DNA of 64,000 bases from Catenulispora yoronensis (GCF_039531695.1 NZ_BAAAQN010000027.1:69620-133619), one strand, 5' to 3'. Shown: positions 43,977-52,924, counted from the stretch's first letter. The notes: a model not told the origin generated them from the sequence alone. Made by a program: numbers and translations.

Positions 43977-44762
43977 TTACGCCATGCGCGGAAGCACGGC
44001 CCCGCCCCCGGCCGCCGCGGGCACCCCGTGCGCCGCGGGCACCGAGGTCCGACTCAGCGCGTCGTAGGCCGCGTGGATGCTGCCGATCATGCCGTGCACT
44101 TCCTCGCGGGCCTTCTCCAAGGCGCCCTCGACCTGCACGCCGAACGCGACCCCGAACGCCTTCAGGAACTCCAGCTGCGACTCCAGCTGCTTCAGGCTCG
44201 ACGACAACTGCTCGCTGCGGCGCTGGAACGCCGACTCGGCGGCGAGCAGCCCCTGGCGGTGCCCCTCGTTGACCGTCACCTGATACTGGTTCCGCGCGTA
44301 CTCGGTCACGTTGCGGACGTACTCCTCGGCGGCCCGGATCTGCTCCTCGGCCTGGCGCTGCGCCATCGAGATGGCGTTCACCGCGGCCGCCGTGACCCGC
44401 TGTTCCGGCGCGAACGCCGTCGCGGCGGCCGCGGCGCCCGCCGTGACCGCCGCACTGGATCCGCCCGGAGCGCCGGGGCCCCCCGGCCCGAGCGCTCCCG
44501 GTGCCGTCGGGTCGCCGACGCTGTAGGTCGCGCGCAGCTGCCCGGCCAGTTCGTCGTTCCGCTGCCGCAGCTCGGACTCGACCTGCCCGGCGGCCTGCAA
44601 CTCGGCGAGCACCCGGCGCTTGAAGCGCAGCACGCTCTCCTCGTCGTACCCGCGATGGGTGATCCCGGCGCGGGCGAACTCCCAGCCGTCCACCTGTTCG
44701 GCGGTCAGCCGCTCCGGACGGCGCGCCGCGGCACCGCCGCCTTCGTAGTCGCTGAAGCTCAC
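43977..44762 (-). CDS. DivIVA domain-containing coiled-coil protein
   Basis: This 261-aa protein has a DivIVA-type domain (about 17-60, RLTAEQVDGWEFARAGITHR then GYDEESVLRFKRRVLAEL). A Gly/Pro/Ala-rich linker and a long coiled coil (about 120-235) follow. DivIVA proteins bind curved membrane at poles and septa and organise cell-wall growth. The GTG start overlaps the flavohemoprotein stop (GTGA), so it is the third gene of the globin operon. Confidence 0.82.
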   Translation of the reverse strand: MSFSDYEGGGAAARRPERLTAEQVDGWEFARAGITHRGYDEESVLRFKRRVLAELQAAGQVESELRQRNDELAGQLRATYSVGDPTAPGALGPGGPGAPGGSSAAVTAGAAAAATAFAPEQRVTAAAVNAISMAQRQAEEQIRAAEEYVRNVTEYARNQYQVTVNEGHRQGLLAAESAFQRRSEQLSSSLKQLESQLEFLKAFGVAFGVQVEGALEKAREEVHGMIGSIHAAYDALSRTSVPAAHGVPAAAGGGAVLPRMA

Positions 44763-45880
44763 GGCTGACTCTCCTCCAGATGGATGGCCCCCGGGACCAC
44801 TCCCGCTTCCTTCAACCTGGCCACGGTGTGCTCGCACATCCCGGCCGATCCGACGATGAACACCTCGTGCCCCGGCCAGCCGCCGCGGGCCGCCGCGACG
44901 TCCCCGACCAGGCCGCGCTCGCCTTCCCAGGCGTAGTCGTCGCTGACCACCGGGTGGATGCTCAGCCAGGACGTGTTGCGCTCGGCCAGCTGCCGCAGCC
45001 GCGGCAGGTCGTACAGGTCGCTGGCGATGCGGGCGCCGTAGTAGAGCGTGACGCGCCGGCCGTGGTCCGGCACCAGCGCCAGCTCCTCGATGACCGCCCG
45101 CAGCGGGGCGACGCCGGTGCTGCCGGCGATCAGCAGCAGGTCCGAGCCCGGCGTGGTGGAGGCCAGCGTGAGCTGGTGGCCCACCGGCGGGCCCAGGCGC
45201 AGCCGGTCGCCGACGCCCATGACGTTCACCAGCTGCCACGACACCGTGCCGATCAGCTTGACGTGCAGCTCGATCAGCCCGTCGGTGCGGGGCGGATGGG
45301 CCGGCGTGTAGAAGCGCCAGCGGGCCGGGGCCATCGCGCTCTCCAGCGTGAACGACTGCCCGGCCGCGTACGGGTACGGATGCCGGGTGGCGATGGTGAG
45401 GCGGGCGATGTCCCGCCGCCCGCCGAGCACCTCGTGGGCCACGATCTCGGCGTCCCACCACGGCGGCGAGGTGTGCTGCGCCTCGGCCGCGGCGTCGACC
45501 ATGACCTGGGAGACGATGCCGTAGGCCTCGGTCCAGGACTCGGCGACCGGCGGGGTCCAGTCCGCGCCGAGGAAGTGCTCCAAAGTGGCCAGCAGGCTCG
45601 CGCCCACGGCCGGATAGTGGCCGGGCTCCACCGCGAACTTGCGGTGGTCCCGGCCCAGGCCCTGCAGGTACGGCACGGCCGAGCCGAGGTCGTCGACGTT
45701 GGCCACGACCGCGCCCAGGGCGGCGACCAGGCGGTCGCGCTGGGCCGCCATGGAAGGCGGGAACATCGGGCGCACCTCGGGATGGCTGAGGAACAGGTGG
45801 CTGTAGAAGTACAGCGGCACCTGCTCCCCGTACTGGGTTACCCGAGCCCAGGTGGTGCGCAGTAGGTGCGGATCCAGCAC
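44759..45880 (-). CDS. Flavohemoprotein (globin + FAD/NAD reductase)
   Basis: This 373-aa protein has a globin domain (about 1-135; LGRDHRKFAVEPGHYPAVG carries the heme-linked His region) and a ferredoxin-reductase-type module. The module has YAAGQSFTLE for FAD, then VGHQLTLA and LLLIAGSTGVAPLRAVIEEL for NAD. Family members detoxify nitric oxide to nitrate with O2 and NAD(P)H. GTG start 2 nt after the truncated-globin stop. The order trHb, flavohemoprotein, DivIVA-like suggests co-expression. Confidence 0.88.
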   Translation of the reverse strand: MLDPHLLRTTWARVTQYGEQVPLYFYSHLFLSHPEVRPMFPPSMAAQRDRLVAALGAVVANVDDLGSAVPYLQGLGRDHRKFAVEPGHYPAVGASLLATLEHFLGADWTPPVAESWTEAYGIVSQVMVDAAAEAQHTSPPWWDAEIVAHEVLGGRRDIARLTIATRHPYPYAAGQSFTLESAMAPARWRFYTPAHPPRTDGLIELHVKLIGTVSWQLVNVMGVGDRLRLGPPVGHQLTLASTTPGSDLLLIAGSTGVAPLRAVIEELALVPDHGRRVTLYYGARIASDLYDLPRLRQLAERNTSWLSIHPVVSDDYAWEGERGLVGDVAAARGGWPGHEVFIVGSAGMCEHTVARLKEAGVVPGAIHLEESQP

Positions 45881-45882
45881 GA

Positions 45883-46269
45883 CTACGCGGCCGCCACCAC
45901 GAACGGCTGCACGGTGGCCAGGGCGCCCTCTATGGTCTCGATGATGTCGGCCGGGACCGAGAACTCGTTGAGGGTGTCGATGAGCACCTTGCCGGTCAGC
46001 TCGTAGTCGGACTCGGAGACGCCGAGGCCGGAGTGCGCGTTGGTGAGGTAGCCCGCCAGGTCTATGTCGGTGCGGGCACCGGGGCCGCCGAGCACGACCT
46101 TCAGCACTTCGGCCAGGTGCGGCTTGATGTCGTCGACATCGGAGTTCTCGAAGAAGCCGGACAGCTGCGGCTCCTCCAGGACGCCTTCGTAGAAGCGGTC
46201 GAGGACGGCCTTCACGGCCTCCTCGCCGCCGACGCGCTCCCACTGGGACTGGCTCTGGGTCTCGGTCAT
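45883..46269 (-). CDS. Truncated hemoglobin (group I-like)
   Basis: This 128-aa globin shows VKAVLDRFYEGVLEEPQLSG and FFENSDVDDIKPHLAEVLKV, with LGGPGARTDIDL following. The proximal His is expected in TNAHSGLGVSESD. Truncated globins bind O2 or NO and often protect against nitrosative stress. The ATG at 46269 has GGAAGG upstream. It is the first gene of the three-gene operon. An inverted-repeat region lies about 90-140 nt upstream. Confidence 0.85.
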   Translation of the reverse strand: MTETQSQSQWERVGGEEAVKAVLDRFYEGVLEEPQLSGFFENSDVDDIKPHLAEVLKVVLGGPGARTDIDLAGYLTNAHSGLGVSESDYELTGKVLIDTLNEFSVPADIIETIEGALATVQPFVVAAA

Positions 46270-46360
46270 GCTTGCGGGTCCTTCCGATGCGGGCAATTGC
46301 TCAGGGATCGGGGGCGGCTCGGAAAACCCGCGAAGCATAGCAGGCATTCATCAAAACCTT

Positions 46361-46407
46361 CGAACATACGTGACTGATCATCGTCGTACCCTGATCAGCT
46401 ATGTTCG
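46361..46407 (-). promoter_or_regulatory. Nested inverted/direct repeats upstream of the globin operon
   Basis: CGAACATA (46361-46368) is inverted as TATGTTCG (46400-46407). Between them CTGATCA occurs at 46374-46380 and again at 46391-46397. The symmetric layout, about 92-138 nt before the truncated-globin start, suggests a regulator site. The regulator is unknown. Confidence 0.4.
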
Positions 46408-46432
46408 TATTCGATGATCGCCCGCCGGAGAT

Positions 46433-47365
46433 CTACAACTGCGACGACATCCTCAGGAGCCTGTCAAGGCGTGCTTGAGTTGTCGGATGCGTGGACAACA
46501 GATGATGTGCGGTTGTCTTGGCGGCTGAGACCGGCGCGAAGTAGAAGGCGTTGAGCGCCCCCGCTTTTCGCAGATCGACTTGAGGAATCCCGCCGCCTCC
46601 GCTCACCTTCGCCGAGACCTTCGTCAGGGCCGAGGCCAGCGCGGCGGGGTTCCCGGTCAGCTGCGCGGCGGACCGGTCGGCGGCGAACTCGCGATAGCGG
46701 GACAGCGACCGCGTCAGCACCAGGGAGACGAACCAGGTGGCGGCGCTCAGCGCGATGAATCCCAGCGCCACGACGATGATGTGCCACAGGCCCCGGGCCC
46801 GGCCGCCGATGTAGACCAGCCGCAGTCCGATCCGCGCGACCAGTCCGGCCAGCACTCCCACGAAGGCCGCGACCGTCATCACGGCGGCGTCACCATGCGC
46901 CACATGGGAGAGCTCGTGCGCGATGACGCCTTCCAGCTCGTTCGGCTCCAGCGTCTCCAGCAGCCCACGCGTCACACAGAGCGTCGCCGACCCCTTGGAG
47001 CGCCCCAGTGCGCACGCGTTGGGCACCTTCGACTCGGCCACCGCGATCGTGGGCTTGTCCATGCCGCCCAGCGCGCACAGCCGGTCGACCAGGGCGTGCA
47101 GCTCCGGCTCCTCCGCGGCGGTCACCTCCCGCGCGCCCATGGTGCGCACGGCGAGCCGCCCGGACGTGAGGACCTGGAAGGCGGCGAAGGCGACGATCAC
47201 CGCCACGCCGATGGGCCAGGCGCGGCCCAGCATCCGGACCAGGATCAGGATGGCCGCGGCGTAGACGACGCCGAGGAGGAACATGACCGAGAGCATGCGA
47301 GTGCTCAGATTGCGGTCGCTCCGGAAACGAGCGTCCGTTCGGCGGTCGGAGAGCGATGAGGACAC
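46433..47365 (-). CDS. htpX: HtpX-like membrane zinc metalloprotease (M48)
   Basis: This 310-aa membrane protease degrades misfolded membrane proteins. HELSH with H150, E151 and H154 binds zinc; the third ligand Glu is in RYREFAADRSAAQL. Membrane segments lie near 26-44, 50-67, 165-185 and 195-220. Family length is about 285-310. GTG start after GAGGTGAC. It lies downstream of the caspase-like gene on the same strand, 176 nt away. Confidence 0.9.
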   Translation of the reverse strand: MSSSLSDRRTDARFRSDRNLSTRMLSVMFLLGVVYAAAILILVRMLGRAWPIGVAVIVAFAAFQVLTSGRLAVRTMGAREVTAAEEPELHALVDRLCALGGMDKPTIAVAESKVPNACALGRSKGSATLCVTRGLLETLEPNELEGVIAHELSHVAHGDAAVMTVAAFVGVLAGLVARIGLRLVYIGGRARGLWHIIVVALGFIALSAATWFVSLVLTRSLSRYREFAADRSAAQLTGNPAALASALTKVSAKVSGGGGIPQVDLRKAGALNAFYFAPVSAAKTTAHHLLSTHPTTQARLDRLLRMSSQL

Positions 47366-47541
47366 GGCGTCACCTCGACAGCGCGGAGTACTTCCATTAG
47401 TGGAACGCCAAACCAGTCTCGCGCGTTCCCGACGCCCTGTCGAGAAAGGGTTACACGATTACAACCGATCTCAGCGGCACCCCGTTCTCCGCGGTACCCC
47501 ATGAGGGTTCCGCCGCGGTCCGGCTCGGCGGAGCTTGGGGA

Positions 47542-48534
47542 TCAGACCCCCAGCCGCTCCTGCCAGTAGGCGATATTGGCCTCGACCTCGACGACGTCGG
47601 CCTGCGGATCGTGCCGGATCGCCTCCCAGCGGGCCAGCGCCCCGCGCGGGTCGCCGGCCGCTCCCAGCCACGAGGCCGCCGACATCCGGTAGGCCAGCGC
47701 CTCCTTGGCCTCGGCGCGGGCGGCGGCGTCGACGACCAGGTCCGCGAACAGGCGCGCGGCGCGGGCCGGGTCCTTCGACCCGATGCGCATGGCCAGTTCG
47801 GCTCGGCGGCCGAAGTCCTGTCGCGCGGCACGGTTGGGTACCAGCGCGATCGTCGCGCTGTCGTCGACGGCCCGCTGGTGCGGCGTCGGGTCGTCGGCGG
47901 CCCCGCCGATCCACCGGTAGAGGTCGCCCAGCGTGAGCCACGGCCCGACCCCCGGCACGCCGTTGCGCAGCAGGTCCAGCAGCGTGCCGGTGAACGGCGT
48001 GGTCTGCTGCTCGGAGGGGGAGCGGACCTTCTCGTTCTGGCCGGTCGCGGTGAGCAGGTGGGTGTTGAACGCCGACGGCGCCCGCATGGCCCGCCCCGAG
48101 TAGCGGCAGTCCAGAACCGCTATCCGCCGCTTCGCCGGGGCGCCCTTCAACAGCGCCATGATCCGCTCGACCGGCAGCGCGGTGCGCTCGGCCTCCGACT
48201 TCTTGTCCAGACTCCACGGCAGGGCCAGGCAGAGCTGGCCGTCGAGGTCGCGCAGGCCGTGGCCGACGAAGTAGAACAGCAGCGTGTCCGGGTGCCGCTC
48301 GGCGGCGGCCGCCACCTCGTCCAGCAGCTCGGTGACGGATTCCGGGTCCGCAATCGTTTGCACGGATTCCGGGGCGAACAAGCCGTCCGGTCCGGTCAGC
48401 GCGGCCGCCAGATCGGCGATCCCGGTCAGCGCGCCGGGCAGCCTCGGCAGGCTCCGATAGGTCCCCACTCCCACCAGCACCGCTCCCGACGCCTCGCGCG
48501 CCGGAATCGTGGCCTCGTTCAACGGATCCCTCAC
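47542..48534 (-). CDS. Caspase-family (C14-like) protease protein
   Basis: This 330-aa protein has a caspase-fold domain at about 15-215: AVLVGVGTYRSLPRLPGALT, the His of FYFVGHG (H92) and the Cys of AVLDCRYSG (C143), so the His-Cys dyad is intact. The C-terminal third (about 235-330) is helical with a TPR-like look. Bacterial proteins of this kind are metacaspase-like and often serve in conflict or cell-death modules, usually joined to effector domains. Here the effector-like neighbour is the TNT-domain protein gene 149 nt upstream on the same strand. Activity is inferred. Confidence 0.8.
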   Translation of the reverse strand: MRDPLNEATIPAREASGAVLVGVGTYRSLPRLPGALTGIADLAAALTGPDGLFAPESVQTIADPESVTELLDEVAAAAERHPDTLLFYFVGHGLRDLDGQLCLALPWSLDKKSEAERTALPVERIMALLKGAPAKRRIAVLDCRYSGRAMRAPSAFNTHLLTATGQNEKVRSPSEQQTTPFTGTLLDLLRNGVPGVGPWLTLGDLYRWIGGAADDPTPHQRAVDDSATIALVPNRAARQDFGRRAELAMRIGSKDPARAARLFADLVVDAAARAEAKEALAYRMSAASWLGAAGDPRGALARWEAIRHDPQADVVEVEANIAYWQERLGV

Positions 48535-48683
48535 GTCGCCCTCCCCGCGGTCGCCTTTGACCCGATGCGGATCCAGGGTACTGAGCGAAGGTGACGAGAA
48601 GGTGCCGGGCCTCGGTGACCGAGGGTTACCTTGGAGCTACCGCGTTGGAGTCAGCCGTACGTGGGTGCTTCAGCGGCGAGCGC

Positions 48684-50174
48684 TCACGCCGGAGCGACCG
48701 TGGCCGCCGGGATCTCCACGAGCACTCCCTCGTGCAGCAGATCCGTGATCGGCCGCGGGAGCAGATACGCCGTTCCGCCGCCCGGCTGCCCGAACCACGG
48801 GATGGCGGTTCCGGCCAGCCCGCGCAACGGTTCGCGCACGCGGTAGACCCGGTACTCCCGCTCGATGTAGTCCGGCGGCAACGAGCGGTGGGGATAGCGC
48901 GTGCGCGCCGCGTAGACGGTGTTGCCGAGCTGGTCGCCGAACCGGTCGACCTCGGTGCCCGGGGTCAGCACCGTCAGCCGGTGCTCGGTGTACAGCGTGG
49001 TCGGCGGGTCGCCGGCCAGCGGTGTGATCGGCGGCCCGGCGAGGAACTGGGCCAGCGGGTCGGCGCTCTGCCCGGGCAGGCCGGCCGGTGTCGCCGCCGC
49101 CTTCGGCACCACCCCGCGCTCGGCGGCGGCCAGCAGCAGCACGCCCGCGAAGTGCACCGCCGCCATCATCGGGTCGTCGAAGGATCCGGCGAAGCGGCGC
49201 TGGCCGGCGTCGGCCAGGAACACGGCCCAGCGGCCGTCGTCCGGGATCAGGCAGACCGCGCCGTCGGTGACGGTGCCGATGGAGTACAGGTCCGGATCGG
49301 CGTCGAGGGAGTCGACGGCGGCGCCGAGGACGCGCTCGGCGTCCTCCACGGTGGCGACCGGCTGCGGCGCTCGCGGCTGGACGGTGCCGACCGCGACCAT
49401 CATGGTCGAGTGGCCGTCGGCGCCGCCGATGAGCGGGTCGCCGGTCGGGGCTCCCGGGTGCTGGTGGTACTGGTTCTGGTGCTGGTCCGGCTGTTGCGGT
49501 TGCTGCTGGTGCTGGTACGCGACGTGCGGGACCGGAGTGAGCTGCTGGGGGGAGTGCTGCGCAGTGTTCTGCGGCTCGGTGTACGCGACCGGGAGCGGCG
49601 GCTCCACAAATGCGGGTGCTGAGTATTGCGGTGGCGGAGGGGTCTCGACGTAGGGCTGGTTGTCCAGCGGCTTGTCGGCGTAGTCCGTGTGGTTCGCGTA
49701 GTCCGTATAGTCCGTCTGGTTCGTCTGGTTCGTGTAGTTCGTCTGGTCCGTATGGCTCGTGTAGTCCGTATACGAATAAGACGTGTCGGTATATGGCGAT
49801 TGGCCATACTGCGTCGCCCCGTACGACCCGTCCATGAACGGTGGCGGCGGGGGAGCAGGCGGCGTCACGTCGACCGGCGCACCGTAGTACGGCGGCGAGA
49901 ACTGCGGTGCGTCGATGTCGATGGGCGGCGCGATCTGGGGCACACCGATCGCCGTCGGACTCGTCACCGGAGTCAGCTTCGGCGGATCCACCATGGGCGG
50001 CCCGATGGACACCACGTCCCCGTTGATGTGCAACCGCACCGGCGTGAGCCCCTGCGCCGCGGTCGGATTCACTCCCTGCGGCCCGGCGGCCGGGCCCGCG
50101 AACGACCCCGGTTCTGTCTGCTCGTGCCCCGGCGAAAGCCAAGGCGTGGGTTCGGCCTGCCAGTTCTCCGTCAT
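48684..50174 (-). CDS. TNT-domain protein (NAD glycohydrolase toxin family)
   Basis: This 496-aa protein ends in a TNT domain (about 395-490). RLTVLTPGTEVDRFGDQLGN, then SLPPDYIEREYRVYRV and IPWFGQPGGGTAYLLP match the tuberculosis necrotizing toxin. Q463 in GQPGGG corresponds to the essential Gln of that toxin, as I recall it. The first 260 residues are low complexity: Pro-rich, then repeated Tyr/Thr/Asn/Gln/Asp (YTNQTNQTDYTDYANHTDYA) and Gln/His runs. A middle domain (about 265-370) has Trp and hydrophobic strands. No signal peptide is visible, so export, if any, would use another route. No immunity gene is recognised. ATG start after GGAGG. Confidence 0.75.
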   Translation of the reverse strand: MTENWQAEPTPWLSPGHEQTEPGSFAGPAAGPQGVNPTAAQGLTPVRLHINGDVVSIGPPMVDPPKLTPVTSPTAIGVPQIAPPIDIDAPQFSPPYYGAPVDVTPPAPPPPPFMDGSYGATQYGQSPYTDTSYSYTDYTSHTDQTNYTNQTNQTDYTDYANHTDYADKPLDNQPYVETPPPPQYSAPAFVEPPLPVAYTEPQNTAQHSPQQLTPVPHVAYQHQQQPQQPDQHQNQYHQHPGAPTGDPLIGGADGHSTMMVAVGTVQPRAPQPVATVEDAERVLGAAVDSLDADPDLYSIGTVTDGAVCLIPDDGRWAVFLADAGQRRFAGSFDDPMMAAVHFAGVLLLAAAERGVVPKAAATPAGLPGQSADPLAQFLAGPPITPLAGDPPTTLYTEHRLTVLTPGTEVDRFGDQLGNTVYAARTRYPHRSLPPDYIEREYRVYRVREPLRGLAGTAIPWFGQPGGGTAYLLPRPITDLLHEGVLVEIPAATVAPA

Positions 50175-50271
50175 GAGCTCCGGTCCTCCCCCAGGTGGCT
50201 TACTCCGATCCGGAGTCTACATATCCATCCTGACGGCGACCTCCCGGTCTTATCGGGACAGCACCCTTGTC

Positions 50272-51066
50272 CTACCCCGACCACACCCCAGTGGTCTCCA
50301 GGATCAGCCGGGCCACCGTCTCCGGATCGTCGCTCATCGGCACGTGCCCGCAGCCCGGCAGATCCTCGAACCGGGCCCCGGGCAGCACCCGCTTGGCCTG
50401 CTCGAACTGCCGCCGCACCAGGATCCGGTCCTTCGTCCCCCAGGCCACGGTGGTCGGCACGCCGGTCTCCCCCGCGTACCGGTAGTGCTTGGCCTCGCGC
50501 GCCACCGGGCGGAACGCCGTGCCGTGCCGCAGCGCCAGGGTGTCCTCGTAGGCCGCCGCCGGATCGAGCCGGCGCGGCTTGCCGAAGACCATGCCGAACG
50601 CCACGGCCCGCGCTGCCGGATGCCCGGCCACGAAGCGCAGCACCGGTCTCGGCGCGAACGTGCTGACCCGGGTCAGGCTCAGGTTCCCCACCGCCCACGC
50701 GGTCTCCCGCCGCGTGGTCCAGAACCCGGCCGGCGAGAACACGGTCGCCGACGCCGCCAGGTTGTGCTTGGCCAGCTCCAGCGCGAGCGCCCCGCCGAGC
50801 GAGTTCCCGGCCACGTGCGGCCGCTCGATCCCGAAGCCGGTGAACGACTCCGCGATCCGCGCCATCGCGACGTCGATGGTCTGCCGCTCGCCGGGCGCGA
50901 GCTTCACCGGCGCGGACTTGCCGAAGCCGGGAAGGTCGATCGCGATGACGTCGTGGTGCTCGGCCAGCCGGTCCAGCACCGGCTCCCAGGCCTGCCACCG
51001 GTGGCCGATGCCGTGCAGCAGCAGGAGCGGTTCGCCCGCGCCCCGGCGCGCGTAGGAGAGGTCCAT
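50272..51066 (-). CDS. Alpha/beta hydrolase
   Basis: This 264-aa hydrolase has LLLLHGIGHRWQAWEPVLDR (oxyanion region), the nucleophile S89 in AGNSLGGALA, D213 in GTKDRIL and H241 in GCGHVPMSD, giving a full catalytic triad. The lid region carries Arg/Phe-rich helices. The substrate is unknown; candidates are esters, lipids or epoxides. ATG start. It lies 97 nt upstream of the TNT gene on the same strand. Confidence 0.87.
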   Translation of the reverse strand: MDLSYARRGAGEPLLLLHGIGHRWQAWEPVLDRLAEHHDVIAIDLPGFGKSAPVKLAPGERQTIDVAMARIAESFTGFGIERPHVAGNSLGGALALELAKHNLAASATVFSPAGFWTTRRETAWAVGNLSLTRVSTFAPRPVLRFVAGHPAARAVAFGMVFGKPRRLDPAAAYEDTLALRHGTAFRPVAREAKHYRYAGETGVPTTVAWGTKDRILVRRQFEQAKRVLPGARFEDLPGCGHVPMSDDPETVARLILETTGVWSG

Positions 51067-51111
51067 GTTACTGGACGGTAGCCTCTGGGGCGCCGGTGCG
51101 GAAGGCTCCGC

Positions 51112-51136
51112 TCAGATCAGATCAGATCAGATCAGA
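51112..51136. repeat. Five-copy TCAGA pentanucleotide repeat at the pmt stop codon
   Basis: TCAGA is repeated five times in perfect tandem (51112-51136). The stop codon of the mannosyltransferase gene (51132-51134 on the opposite strand) falls in the last unit, so a TGA recurs every five bases downstream of the gene. Confidence 0.7.
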
Positions 51137-52880
51137 TCCAGCTGGGCCACCACATACGGTCTATCCACTGGTTCCACGTGATCGTCTGCGCGGAGTAGAT
51201 CGGATAGAAGTAGATGAACATCACCAGGATGTAGACGGTGATCGCCCCGGCCACGACCGCGCCCCAGACCCTCCGGTACTGGAGCGCGTCGGCCCTGCCG
51301 ACGATCGCCCCCAGCAGATACGCCGCCGCCATCACCATGAACGGCACGAACGCCACCGCGTAGAACGTGAAGATCGTGCGGTGCTCGTACTGGAGCCAGA
51401 ACGCCCACCCGGCCAGCATCCCGGCCAGGATCGCCCCGGCCCGCCAGTCCCGCCGCAGCAGCCAGCGCCACGCCAGCCAGAACAGCGCGATGGTCGCGAA
51501 CCACCACAGCGGCGGGGTGCCCAGCGCCAGGACCTGCTGGTGCTGGTTGTCGGCCAGCGGCGGACAGCCCTCGTTGCCCTTGGAGCAGTAGTAGTAGTCG
51601 GTGGGGCGGCCCATCACCAGCCAGCTCCACGGATTCGACATGTAGGCGTGCGGCGAGTCCAGGTTGGTGTGGAAGATCATGGTCTGCCAGTGGTACTCCC
51701 ACCAGCTGCGCAGCGCCGACAGGCCGCGGACGTGGATGGCGTGGTGCGACGGGTCGGCGGCCCACTGCCGGTAGTTGCCGTCCTTGGTGATGAACCAGCC
51801 GGTCCAGGTCGCGGTGTAGGTGACCATCGACAGCAGGCCCATGCTGATGCCCTGCCAGGTGTCGCGGCGGAAGAACGCGGCCCAGTGCCGGCGGATGCCC
51901 ACGGCCCGCAGGGCGGCGTGGTCCCACAGCAGCGACATCGGCAGGAACACGAAGATCATCGCGATCCCGCTCCACTTGGTGCCCATCACCAGGCCCAGGC
52001 AGATCGCGCCGGCGATGCGCCAGGGCCGCCAGCCGAGCTTGGGCGCCGGGACGTCGTCGGGCAGCGGACCCGGCGGGAACGTCTCCCGCCAGTCGGCCAG
52101 CCGGCTGCGCATCTTGTCCCGGTCGACCAGCAGGCAGCCGAAGGCGGCCAGCGTCCAGAACATGACGAAGATGTCGAGCAGCGCGGTGCGGCTCATCACG
52201 AACTCCATGCCGTCGGCGGCCAGCAGCAGGCCGGCCAGGCAGCCGATGAGCGTGGAGCGGAACAGGCGCCGGGCGATGCGCGCGGTCATCAGGATCGCCA
52301 GGGTGCCGCACAGCGCGGGGACGAAGCGCCACCCGTAGGGGGTGAAGCCGAACAGCCACTCGCCGGCGCCGATCATCCACTTGCCGACCGGCGGGTGCAC
52401 GGCGTTGCCGTGGTGGTCGGCGACCAGCGTCCGCCAGATGTGCGGATTGGCGATGATGGCGTGGTCGTCGTTGGCCATGCCGACGTTCGGGCCGTCGTCG
52501 TGCCAGCCCACCTCGTGCCCGAAGTGGATGGTGGCCCAGGCGTCCTTGGCGTAGTAGGTCTCGTCGAAGATCACCCACTTGGGCAGGCCCAGGTGCCAGA
52601 ACCGCATGAACCCGCCGATCAGGGTGATCAGCACCGGGAAGCCCCAGCTCACCCACCACGGCTCGCGCGCGAAGGAGGGCACCAGGCGCTCGCGCAGCGA
52701 CAGGTCGCGCGCCTCGTCGTCCCGGGGCCGCAGGTTGGGCCGCCACCACACGCGGCCGCGCTCGCGGTGCGAGCCGCCGCGGCGCCGGCGGCCGCCGTAA
52801 TCCTCCTCGCTGTCGTCATCCGGCAGCGTGGTTCGGGTCGGGGCGAGGCTCGTCACTCGGACATCGTAGGGAGACGTCAT
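51132..52880 (-). CDS. pmt: Protein O-mannosyltransferase (Pmt)
   Basis: This 582-aa polytopic enzyme transfers mannose from polyprenyl-phosphate-mannose to exported proteins. It has about ten membrane segments. WVIFDETYYAKDAW near residue 101-114 has the DE motif of GT39 enzymes. HPPVGKWMIGAGEWLFGFTP and GMEFVMSRTALLDIFVMFWT are Pmt hallmarks, as is the Trp-rich C-terminus. The cytoplasmic N-terminus (about 60 aa) is Arg-rich. ATG start. It is divergent from rsmI, an arrangement conserved in actinobacteria. Confidence 0.9.
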   Translation of the reverse strand: MTSPYDVRVTSLAPTRTTLPDDDSEEDYGGRRRRGGSHRERGRVWWRPNLRPRDDEARDLSLRERLVPSFAREPWWVSWGFPVLITLIGGFMRFWHLGLPKWVIFDETYYAKDAWATIHFGHEVGWHDDGPNVGMANDDHAIIANPHIWRTLVADHHGNAVHPPVGKWMIGAGEWLFGFTPYGWRFVPALCGTLAILMTARIARRLFRSTLIGCLAGLLLAADGMEFVMSRTALLDIFVMFWTLAAFGCLLVDRDKMRSRLADWRETFPPGPLPDDVPAPKLGWRPWRIAGAICLGLVMGTKWSGIAMIFVFLPMSLLWDHAALRAVGIRRHWAAFFRRDTWQGISMGLLSMVTYTATWTGWFITKDGNYRQWAADPSHHAIHVRGLSALRSWWEYHWQTMIFHTNLDSPHAYMSNPWSWLVMGRPTDYYYCSKGNEGCPPLADNQHQQVLALGTPPLWWFATIALFWLAWRWLLRRDWRAGAILAGMLAGWAFWLQYEHRTIFTFYAVAFVPFMVMAAAYLLGAIVGRADALQYRRVWGAVVAGAITVYILVMFIYFYPIYSAQTITWNQWIDRMWWPSWI

Positions 52881-52924
52881 GCCCTGGGGACAGGGGATGA
52901 GCGTTTTTGAGCCAGGATGGTCGT

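Noticed and set aside
46401..46479. Short 25-codon frame starting MFVFDDRPPEIYNC on the plus strand
   Set aside because: It overlaps the 3' end of htpX on the opposite strand and stops at once. It could be the stump of a lost gene, but there is no evidence for expression.
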